From an uncultured Chitinophagaceae bacterium (lineage in GTDB: Bacteria > Bacteroidota > Bacteroidia > Chitinophagales > Chitinophagaceae), in the NCBI GenBank assembly GCA_937958995.1, contig CALGAP010000014.1, positions 1 through 52,640 of the forward strand: 52,640 nucleotides of DNA, in the 5' to 3' direction. Shown here piece by piece: positions 25,375-33,167 of this stretch. A program made the position numbers and the translations under genes. A model generated the notes under the pieces. The model was given only the letters and a program-made list of their open reading frames with translations. It made no database searches and was not told the DNA's origin. Within the stretch, counting starts at the first letter, position 1. Every line of letters starts with the position of its first letter.

Positions 25375-26286
25375 TTATTTATTGGGTTGGGATGGTTGGG
25401 GCGATGTTGCCGGCAGCGTTACATCGGCCACTTCAATTTCAAACACCATAGTTGCATAAGGTGTGTTCATAATGCCGCGGGGGCCATAGCCCTGCCAGAA
25501 AGGAACATACAATACACCTTTACCGCCTTTGCCGAAATAAGGCAGACCTTCTTCCCATCCTCTTACGACAGAGCCGGTACCTACACGAACGATGTAGCCT
25601 TCATTCTTGTTTTCATCAAATACTTTATCGGTCTTGTACAGCGTGCCGCGGTATCTTACGCGTGCTGTGGTGCCGGAATCTGCTTTGGGGTCCGTGCCGG
25701 GGTCATGAATAACCACATAAGTGCCGCCGGGTGCTTTTTCATATTTGATATTATTTTCTGCCAGGTAGGCTTCAATATCTTTCGTTACTTCCTCCCTCTT
25801 TGTTTCAGCCGCAGCCATTTGTTCCGCCTGCACCTGCTTACTTACGGCGCGCTCGTCGACCAGCTTGGCCGAATCACTTTCAAGCACATCCAGCACTTTA
25901 AAAGTGATGATCAGCTTATCCTTGGGGCTACCCATAAAAGGAGGCAATCCGCCTTGTCTTTTAATGATGGAATCGCCAAACATTACCACCACAGCGCTGT
26001 CGCCTTTGCGCAGCAGGGGAATTACTTCGCGGGGATCATAGGTGGCAGGCACCGAGTCGACGGGCATATACATAGGCATCTGGCCGTATGTCTCACCCAT
26101 CAGCGAATCGTTCACGCTTTGCTTTACGTGAAATTTCAACCACTGCCCCTGCTTTGTGGCAGGCGGGTTGCCTGTGCTCACGATCTTATAACGCAATCCA
26201 CTCTTTGTTTTTTTGTAACCTACATCAGAACAACCGGTCGATAATAAAATGGCCAGGCCGCAGATTATGACGGAAAACTTTCTCAT
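25375..26286 (-). CDS. FKBP-type peptidyl-prolyl isomerase lipoprotein
   Basis: A 303-residue lipoprotein with signal peptide and lipobox (LLSTGC, Cys at about 19). It probably assists folding in the periplasm. Two FKBP folds are visible: a divergent first one (about 28-137, SGLRYKIVSTGNPP...LIITFKVLDVL) and a well-conserved second one (about 185-290, RVRYRGTLYKTDKVFDENKN, VVRGWEEGLPYFGKGGKGVL, Y-GPRG...MVFEIEV). A helical linker (about 140-175) joins them. It is 15 nt downstream of the NrnA-like gene on the same strand. Confidence 0.88.
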   Translation of the reverse strand: MRKFSVIICGLAILLSTGCSDVGYKKTKSGLRYKIVSTGNPPATKQGQWLKFHVKQSVNDSLMGETYGQMPMYMPVDSVPATYDPREVIPLLRKGDSAVVVMFGDSIIKRQGGLPPFMGSPKDKLIITFKVLDVLESDSAKLVDERAVSKQVQAEQMAAAETKREEVTKDIEAYLAENNIKYEKAPGGTYVVIHDPGTDPKADSGTTARVRYRGTLYKTDKVFDENKNEGYIVRVGTGSVVRGWEEGLPYFGKGGKGVLYVPFWQGYGPRGIMNTPYATMVFEIEVADVTLPATSPQPSQPNK

Positions 26287-26301
26287 TCTTTTGTTTTTTG
26301 T

Positions 26302-27309
26302 TTATTGTAAAAGCAACGCATTTTCTTTCATTGCTTCCAGGAAACGCTGTACTGTTGCATCCAGGGGCGCGCTGCTGCGGCCGCCAGACGCATTCTTATG
26401 CCCGCCGCCTTCGAAATATTTGCGGGCAAAAACATTTACATCAAAATCACCTTTGCTTCGGAAACTCCATTTTCTTTCTTCGTCCCTGTCTATCACCAGC
26501 GCCGCTAATTTAATACCCTGAATACTAAGCGGGAAATTTACCAGTCCTTCGGTATCGCCGGTTTTTATTTCATATCGCAACAAGTCTTTTTTCGAAATGG
26601 CGATCAGCGCGGTATTGTATTCATAGTAAATTTCCATGCGGTGCAGCAACACATGACCGATAAAGCGCAGGCGGTTTTCGAAGAAATTATCGTACACATT
26701 TTCGTGTACGCGGGTATGCTCCAGTCCTAAATCTTTCAGGTGGGCCACCATACGGTGAACGCCGCCATGCGCCGCGGGAAAGCGGAACGAGCCGGTATCG
26801 GCCATCACGCCGGCGTACAGGCATTCGGCAATGGGGATGGTGATACGGTCGCCATAACCCCCGCCCATGATAAAATCGTAGATCATTTCGCAGGTAGAAC
26901 TCTTGGAGGTATCGCTGATACCGTACGCAAAATGTTCTACCTCGGGTTGCTGGTGATGGTCGATCAGTATGCGGGTAAACTGGCCGCTTCGCAGCGAGGG
27001 GGCCATGTGTTTGGCCCTGATCAGCGCATTGAAGTCGAGGCAGAACACCCATTCTGCCTGGCTCAGAATGCCTTCGGCGCGATCGCGCTGCAGTTCATAA
27101 TCCACCACTTTGTTGCAGTCCGGCATCCAGTCGAGCCATTTGGCCCAGTTGGTCGGCGAGATCACCGTCACCTGGTGACCAAAACTCAACAGGAAATGAT
27201 AAAGTCCCAGTGCCGAGCCCATGGCGTCGGCATCGGGTTTCTGGTGCATAGTAATGACTATGTTGCGCGGGCTGGCCAGCAGTGGATATATATCGCTTAT
27301 CGGGTTCAT
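26302..27309 (-). CDS. DHH-family phosphoesterase, NrnA-like
   Basis: Predicted bifunctional oligoribonuclease / pAp-phosphatase. DHH-family metal motifs are present: KPDADAMGSALG, CLDFNALIR, ILIDHHQQPE, and GVMADTGSFRFP. The C-terminal DHHA1 motif is GGGHKNASGG. The frame is open from a TTG at 27324, but that TTG lies inside the -7 box TATCTTTG (27329-27322). The ATG at 27309 (MNPISDIYPLL) is therefore the probable start, giving 335 residues and a leader of only a few nucleotides. It is divergent from ndk. Confidence 0.88.
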   Translation of the reverse strand: MNPISDIYPLLASPRNIVITMHQKPDADAMGSALGLYHFLLSFGHQVTVISPTNWAKWLDWMPDCNKVVDYELQRDRAEGILSQAEWVFCLDFNALIRAKHMAPSLRSGQFTRILIDHHQQPEVEHFAYGISDTSKSSTCEMIYDFIMGGGYGDRITIPIAECLYAGVMADTGSFRFPAAHGGVHRMVAHLKDLGLEHTRVHENVYDNFFENRLRFIGHVLLHRMEIYYEYNTALIAISKKDLLRYEIKTGDTEGLVNFPLSIQGIKLAALVIDRDEERKWSFRSKGDFDVNVFARKYFEGGGHKNASGGRSSAPLDATVQRFLEAMKENALLLQ

Positions 27310-27321
27310 TTGGAGCGGGGG

Positions 27322-27329
27322 CAAAGATA
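27322..27329 (-). promoter_or_regulatory. NrnA-like gene -7 promoter element
   Basis: Minus-strand TATCTTTG, a perfect match to TAnnTTTG, 13 nt before the ATG at 27309. It is preceded by an ACCCGAAACC unit. It shows that the TTG at 27324 is not the start codon. Confidence 0.7.
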
Positions 27330-27338
27330 AGGGATTGG

Positions 27339-27438
27339 AGGTTTCGGGTTTTGGGTTTTGGAGTTTCGGGTTGGGTATCGGGTGGCTACCGCGTTTGATG
27401 ATCGCTGCCCGGGTTTAGGAACTCCAAACCCGAAACCC
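27339..27438. repeat. GGGTTTCGGG / CCCGAAACCC intergenic repeat pair
   Basis: 27339-27382 carries GGTTTCGGG, GGGTTTTGGAG, TTTCGGGTTGGG and TATCGGG. 27421-27438 carries CTCCAAACCCGAAACCC. The arms are inverted between divergent promoters and the left arm has four or more GGG runs within 40 nt. Confidence 0.75.
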
Positions 27439-27439
27439 T

Positions 27440-27447
27440 TATCTTTG
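27440..27447 (+). promoter_or_regulatory. ndk -7 promoter element
   Basis: TATCTTTG, a perfect TAnnTTTG match, directly after AACCCGAAACCCT and 23 nt before the ndk ATG. Confidence 0.75.
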
Positions 27448-27470
27448 CCGCCAAAATTGACTTAGAGACT

Positions 27471-27890
27471 ATGACCAACCGTACGTTTACGATGATCAAG
27501 CCGGACGCCATGAAAAACGGACATGCCGGCGCTATCATCGACAGGATTATTAAAGAAGGATTTAAGATAGTTGCTTTGAAGATGACCCGCCTCACCCCCG
27601 AAAAGGCGGGCGAGTTTTATGCCGTTCACAAAGAGCGACCCTTTTATGGTGAGCTGGTGGAGTTTATGAGCAGCGGCCCCATCATTGCCGCCATCCTCGA
27701 AAAGGACAACGCCGTTGCGGCCTTCCGCAAACTGATCGGCGCTACCAACCCCGCCCAGGCCGAAGAAGGTACCATTCGTAAATTATATGCGACCTCGGTT
27801 GGCGAAAACGCCATCCACGGCAGCGATAGTGATGAGAACGCGAAAATAGAAGGCGATTTCTTTTTTTCAGTTCTTGAAAGACACGGTTAG
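27471..27890 (+). CDS. ndk: nucleoside diphosphate kinase
   Basis: Transfers the gamma phosphate from ATP to nucleoside diphosphates through a phospho-histidine. The catalytic His lies in ENAIHGSDS, the family active-site signature. RTFTMIKPDAMKNGHAG at the N-terminus and RPFYGELVEFMSSGPI are also diagnostic. The length of 139 residues is standard. A strong promoter lies upstream and an 81-bp palindrome lies 3 nt after the stop. Confidence 0.97.
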   Translation: MTNRTFTMIKPDAMKNGHAGAIIDRIIKEGFKIVALKMTRLTPEKAGEFYAVHKERPFYGELVEFMSSGPIIAAILEKDNAVAAFRKLIGATNPAQAEEGTIRKLYATSVGENAIHGSDSDENAKIEGDFFFSVLERHG

Positions 27891-27892
27891 AG

Positions 27893-27973
27893 TGACATGA
27901 ATTTGAATCTGAATCTGAATTTGAATGTGAATCATTCATATTCAAATTCAGATTCAGATTCAAATTCATGTCA
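27893..27973. repeat. 81-bp near-perfect palindrome between convergent genes
   Basis: Arms 27893-27932 and 27934-27973 are inverted copies with one non-Watson-Crick pair (27927/27939, G.T). Each arm is built of TGAATC/TGAATT hexamers and is bounded by TGACATGAA/TTCATGTCA. It lies exactly between the stops of ndk and the TraB-like gene and can fold into a stem of about 39 bp in either transcript, consistent with a bidirectional terminator. There is no significant loop. Confidence 0.9.
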
Positions 27974-27979
27974 TTCTCT

Positions 27980-28951
27980 CTACTGGCTCACCGCAGCCGG
28001 GTTATTCTCCAACGGCTTTACCGTGTAGCCTTTCTGGCGAAGCAGGTTGATGACGCCGCGTTCGCCGGGCAGATGACCGGCACCGACAGCGAAGAGGACG
28101 GAGCGGTTAAACATGATGTTGGGCATGTGATCTACCCAGAGAGCATTGCGGTTATAGAGCAGGAGGTCCATGTATTCTTCCATGCCGGGATCACTTTTGT
28201 GCATCAGCGAATCCATTTTCTCCAGGTCCTGCTGGCGATATACCTCCACCATTTCCAGCATTACTTTCTTATAGCTTTCAATACTGTCGATATAAGTGAC
28301 CAGGTCTTTAGCCTGTTTCTCGTAAGGTATGCTGTCGAAAATGCTGGCCTGGAACTGTGTGGTCTCTAAACCTTTTATTTCTTTCTCATACTTCTTGCTT
28401 TCGTTCATGATCTGCATTTCCATACCATCTTTTTGCTGGCAGGTAAGCATTTGTTCGCCGATAAGACTGCTCACAAAATACGGCTTGAAGCGGTTCATCA
28501 TGGCCAGAGGCAATGGGAAGTTGTTTTTCTTGAAATACTCTTCCACCTTTGCATAATCTTCTTTGGATAGCAGCTCGCTGATCTTCATGCCATCATTCAT
28601 GCGCAGGTATTGCAAAGCTCCCATCATCTCACTCATATTGTCCATATCGAGCTCGAAATAGATCACATCCACATCCTTTATGATCTCACGCATGCGATCG
28701 CTCAGGTAAGCATCTTCCGCGCAAAGAATATGCATAGTGCCAAAAAGATATGATGGCTTCTTCAATTCCTTACCCGATATTTCCCATAAAAGGGTTTTCG
28801 CATTTGCCGGATTGGAGACAACTTTTTTTGTTTCTGTCTTAGTTTTTGGAGTTAATTTTTTCGGTTGTCCATAGCCCAGGCCCGCCATAGCTACCCAGCA
28901 AATCACCACAAAAGAAGTTTTCACTAACATGTTTACGTGCTTTTTTATCAT
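27980..28951 (-). CDS. TraB/GumN family protein
   Basis: Secreted or periplasmic member of the TraB/GumN (PF01963) superfamily, which includes putative metalloproteases (Tiki, EreA/ChaN-like fold). The characteristic KKPSYLFGTMHIL motif follows the signal peptide, and the closing GAGHLPGERGVINLLRQKGY is at the C-terminus. The frame is open to 29035, but the preferred start is ATG 28951 (MIKKHVNM...), giving a signal peptide that ends near GLGYGQ; ATG 28930 is an alternative. The gene stands alone. Confidence 0.85.
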   Translation of the reverse strand: MIKKHVNMLVKTSFVVICWVAMAGLGYGQPKKLTPKTKTETKKVVSNPANAKTLLWEISGKELKKPSYLFGTMHILCAEDAYLSDRMREIIKDVDVIYFELDMDNMSEMMGALQYLRMNDGMKISELLSKEDYAKVEEYFKKNNFPLPLAMMNRFKPYFVSSLIGEQMLTCQQKDGMEMQIMNESKKYEKEIKGLETTQFQASIFDSIPYEKQAKDLVTYIDSIESYKKVMLEMVEVYRQQDLEKMDSLMHKSDPGMEEYMDLLLYNRNALWVDHMPNIMFNRSVLFAVGAGHLPGERGVINLLRQKGYTVKPLENNPAAVSQ

Positions 28952-29131
28952 GGAATTAGCCGCCAATAGCGTCGCAACTTTATTTCCTCGCAAATTAAAC
29001 TTTATAAGATTGTTGAATACACTCAAAAGTGGCATCGTCGAGAAAAATTTAATTCTGATTAAGCCGGCAAGGGGTAAATTAATATTTATTTTTTATTATT
29101 ATTGTGTTAGTTAACGTAGAAACCACAAACA

Positions 29132-29150
29132 TGTATACCAAAAGTATACA
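29132..29150. promoter_or_regulatory. 19-bp palindrome before the DUF3857 cluster
   Basis: TGTATAC, CAAAA, GTATACA: perfect 7-bp arms ending 13 nt before the ATG at 29164. The size and position fit an operator for a dimeric regulator or a small leader hairpin. The regulator is unknown. Confidence 0.5.
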
Positions 29151-29163
29151 AAACCTCTAAGGT

Positions 29164-30243
29164 ATGAAACCCCTGACCTGTAGCCTTGTCCTGCTATTGC
29201 TTGCTTCCTATGCATGCCTGGGTCAGACTGCCGTTCCTGAATTTGGTCAATTTACCGAAACAGAAAGAAATCTTACAGAATGTAGCTTCGATACCGAAGC
29301 TGATGCCGTAGTCATCTTCGACCTGGCTTCGGCCAATCACGACGATCAATACCGCCTGATCACCAACCGCCGTGTTCGCTTCAAGATTCTCAAAGAAAAA
29401 GGTATTTCCCGTGGTGATATTGAAATACGTTACTATCACGCCGATGATTTCGAATATGTACTCAAAGTGGAAGCCCTCGTGTGCAATTTCGAAGCCGATG
29501 GAAATAAGAATATTCAAAAACTGTCTGGCCAGCAGGTATACCGCCAGAAAATAAATAATTACTGGTCGGCGGTAAAATTTGCTATGCCCAATGTAAAAGT
29601 GGGCAGCATTATCGAATACCGTTACGAGAGCATTAAGAAAAATTATGGCGGCCTGGACGACTGGTACTTTCAGCGCGATATTCCCACCATGCTGAGCAGC
29701 TTTTCGCTGGTGGTATTGCCCAACTACGAATTTGCTTACCAGGTTCACAGAAGCAATCTCCTGCCTATCAAAATAGAATCTAAACCGGGCCACGGGTAAA
29801 ATTCTTTTTGAAATGACCAATGTGGCCGGTCTGCGCGACGAACCCTTTATGGATTCGGAGCGCGACTATATACAGCGGGTAGAGTTCCAGCTGTCGGGTT
29901 ACCGCGGGCGTTTTGGTGATCGCACCAAGTATATGACCAACTGGAACGAAGTGGTGCGCGAACTGATGGGCATTCTGCCTTTGGCCGCCAGTTGAATAAG
30001 AATCTTGCCGGCAGCGCAGAGTCTATGAAGGAAGTGAAGGCAATGGGTGATCCCTTTCAGAAAATGCATTCCATTTACAAGTATGTTCAACAAAACCTAA
30101 GCTGGAATGGATTCAACAGCCGCTACTCGGAAAATGTGAAAGACGCCTGGGACAAAAAGAAAGGCACTAACGGTGATATCAATCTCATCCTGATCAACCT
30201 GCTGGTAAGCGGGCGTGGTAATGGAAAAGTAAATGCCAACTGA
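29164..30243 (+). pseudogene. DUF3857/transglutaminase protein A, frameshifted and 3'-truncated
   Basis: The reading starts with a signal peptide (MKPLTCSLVLLLLASYACLG) and a DUF3857 domain (about 30-200). A one-base insertion near 29797 makes a stop; sense continues from GKILFEMTNVAGLRDEP. A one-base loss near 29969-29971 shifts frame again; sense resumes as HSAFGRQLNKNLAG and runs into the transglutaminase core (SIYKYVQQNLSWNGFNSRYS, DINLILINLL). Near residue NLL about 11 residues present in copy B are missing, and the copy then breaks off at 30232, where copy B begins inside its own DUF3857 domain. It cannot make a full protein unless the breaks are sequence errors. Confidence 0.8.
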
Positions 30244-31753
30244 AGTGAGGGCGGGAAGTGTTATTGAATATAAATATACCGACATTGTTTATACGCCTGT
30301 CTTGTCTGACTGGGTTTTCCAGAGAAGCATTCCGGTTAAACTCAGCCGTTATCGGATCGACTTCCCGCGTGAAATAGAAGTGTATGCCAGTCCGCTTTGT
30401 TCACTGCCATTTGATAAGAAAGAGGAAAGCAAAGCTAACCGCGACATACAGATCTTTACCATGAAGAATATACCGGCGTTGCGCGATGAAGCTTATATTA
30501 CCTGCGACGACGACTACCTGCAGCGCCTGCAGGTAAGGCTACTGGCCGTGAATCCTCCCAATGCGCCGCGCCGCAGTCTCGTAAAAAACTGGAAAGAAGT
30601 GATCCAGGCGCTGATGGAGGACGAAGATTTCGGCGTACAGCTGAAAAGGAATATCCCGCGCACTGCCGATCTTGATGAAAGGTTGAAAGGCGTGTCTGAC
30701 CCATACACCAAAATGACTATCATTCACAAATATGTGCGCGATAAAATGAAGTGGAATGGTGAAGAAAGTATCTGGGCCAATGCGGGCGTGCGCAACGCAT
30801 GGAAAGATCAGACAGGTACTACCGGTGAGATCAACATGATACTGGTGAACCTGCTGCGCGATGCCGGTCTTAATGCCAAGCCGCTGCTGGTGAGCACCCG
30901 CGACAATGGCCGCGTAAATGTGGCAGTAGCCGAAGCACAGCAATTCAATAAGGTGGTGGCGCATGTAACCATTGGGGAAAATGTATATGTGCTGGACGCT
31001 ACCGATAAATACACTCCCTCCAAACTTATACCCCACGACGTAATGTACTCGGAAGGTCTTCTGATCAATAAGATTGAAACTTTTGAGTGGAGATGGACAG
31101 TGCTTTGGGATGAAAAGCAGATGTTCCGCGACATAGTAGTGTTTCAGGCCAATATTGGAGATGAGGGCGTCATGAAAGGTGAGGTTTCGGTGAGCAGTTA
31201 CGACTATTCGCGCGTGCGGCGCATGCCCTATGCGGTGAAAGGCGAAAAAGAATTCAGGGAAAAATTCTTTACCTCTAACGTGCCGGGTTTGCAGGTGAAT
31301 GATATGAGCCTCGAAAACCTGGATGCAGATACACTGCCCCTGGTGCAGAAAATGAAATTTACAATGCCCGTAAACTTTTCGGGCAACCACAAATATTTTA
31401 ACGTGAACTTGTTTACGGGTCTGGAGAAAAATCCCTTTGTGGCCGACAGGCGATTTAGTGATGTGTTTTTTGGAGTAAATCAATCATTGATGCTGGTGGC
31501 TAATTTCAATATTCCCGAAGGATATGTTTTTGAGGAATTGCCCAAGAGTATCCGCATGATTATGCCCGACACCAGCATTGCCATAACCCGCCGGATTGCT
31601 GCAGAAAAGAACCAGTTGACGACGCGCATCATACTGGAATTCAAGAGGCCATTTTTTACCGTGGAAGAGTATCCTGATTTCCAGGAATTTTATAAAAAAT
31701 TATTCGATTTGTTGAATGAGCCCATCGCCATCAGAAAAGAATCAAATCCGTAA
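30233..31753 (+). pseudogene. DUF3857/transglutaminase protein B, 5'-truncated
   Basis: The 506-codon frame begins inside DUF3857: MPTEVRAGSVIEYKYTDIVY aligns with the middle of copy A (AMPNVKVGSIIEYRYES). The signal peptide and roughly the first 135 residues are therefore missing. The rest is intact: the end of DUF3857, the transglutaminase-like core (TIIHKYVRDKMKWNGEESIW, GTTGEINMILVNLLRDAGLN, VVAHVTIGENVYVLDATDKY with Asp), and the C-terminal beta domain. An ATG at 30233 could be translated, but the product would be cytoplasmic and lack its N-terminal domain. It ends 4 nt before copy C. Confidence 0.7.
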
Positions 31754-31757
31754 TGTT

Positions 31758-33167
31758 ATGAGCAAGACAATAGCAATAGCCGCGATTTGTATGCTGATCA
31801 TAGTGCCGGCCTCGGCACAAAATATATCATATGTGCTCTCGTCGGTGAGTAAGCCTGTGAAGAAAAACGCGCAAACGGTTACGCGTTTCGAAAATACCGT
31901 GTTTGAAGTGGCCGATATAAACAGGGCCACCTTATCGGCACATAAGGTGGTGACGGTGATAGGACAGCAAGGGAAGCGACGCGCAGAATTTCGTAGTGTA
32001 TACCGACAAGTCGATGACGCTGGACGACGTGGAAATAAAGGTTTACAATTCCTTCGGAAAACAGGTCAACAGGTACCGAAAACAAGATATACAGACGATC
32101 GCATTTGGTGATGGACTGGTAGACGATGGCTATTATACTTATTTCCGCATTCCTGCACCCTCCTATCCATTTACGTTTGAAATAAAGTATGATCTCAGGT
32201 TCAAGGGCACTTTATTCTTGCCCGACTTTAACATTCTTTCACCCGGTGAAGGAGTTGGAATTTCAACCTTTACGGCAAGGGTTCCGAAGGATATAGATAT
32301 CAGGTACAGGGAAAAAAATATCAGCCTGAAACCAGAGGTTACCGAAGATGCAAAATATAAAGTATATAAGTGGACGGTGAAATACTTTGCGTGCCGCTTG
32401 AATACGATACCGTTTGGCTGGAATGTACCAGCAATACGAGCGAATTCGGTGTATTGGGTCCTTCAACCGAAAACCGCAATGCGCTGTTGCTTACTGAAGA
32501 TGGCGGTAAACTGGTTCCTACACCCGGCAGCAAGCCTGAAAATTATCGCACCAATATTGTCACCACCATCAAACTGGTTGGCGACGGAGGCGGTATCACT
32601 GAAACCATATTCCGGGCCAATGGCCGCCAGCGCGATGCGTTTGAACATTTTCTTACCGAAACCAGGGACAAGCAGAAAGAATATTTTGTGCAAAATCTCG
32701 GGTTCAAACAGCCTGACGATTTCGAGTTTAAGAAAAAAGAGGTTTCCGGCATTCACACTACCGAGCTGAGAATGGCGATTGAAAAAATACCTGAATTTGT
32801 GGCGGGCAGCAAAATGTTCCTCAGCCCAAGAATCTATAAATTTTACACTGCCAGGCTCCCCAGGAGCGAAAACCGCCAACTGGATTATCATTTTCCTAAC
32901 CCGTTTGAGAAAATGGATACTACCATATTCCAGTTGCCGGAAGGATTTACCATTGATGCTTTGCCCGAAGGTAAGGAGCTGAAATGTGCCTATGCGCAAT
33001 ACAACACTAAGTATTGGTTCGACGAGCAGAAAAAAGCGATCTACAGCACCGCCAGGCTGGTATTGAACCAGCACAGGATTCCGGCAGCGGAATATGCGGA
33101 AGTAAAGAAATTTTTCGACAATATTCTGCTTGACGATGGCCAGCGTATCGTGATCAGGAAATTATAG
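31758..33167 (+). pseudogene. DUF3857 protein C, frameshifted, transglutaminase core deleted
   Basis: Signal peptide (MSKTIAIAAICMLIIVPASA) and DUF3857 are followed by a one-base insertion at about 31974 (GQQG then SDAQNFVVYTDKSM in the next frame). At about 32378 the DUF3857 sequence KYKVYKWTVK jumps, with another frame change, to EILCVPLEYDTVWLECTSNT. In intact relatives that segment lies after the transglutaminase core. Roughly 250 residues of core are thus absent. The C-terminal domain then reads through to the stop at 33167 in one frame. The stop overlaps the convergent UbiD gene by 6 nt. Confidence 0.8.

Noticed and set aside
25387..26244. 285-codon plus-strand frame opposite the FKBP gene
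   Set aside because: His/Ile/Phe-rich antisense composition without motifs; the FKBP lipoprotein explains the region.
27742..27969. Asn/Asp/Ser-repeat protein frame on the minus strand
   Set aside because: Its low-complexity sequence is produced by the palindrome and it overlaps ndk.
27893..27973. Hexamer repeats read as a CRISPR array
   Set aside because: The units are only 6 nt, without spacers, and form one palindrome; no cas gene is nearby.
29164..33167. Programmed frameshifting as explanation for the broken DUF3857 frames
   Set aside because: The shifts are in different directions, lack a common slippery site, and are accompanied by large deletions; decay or sequence error is simpler.
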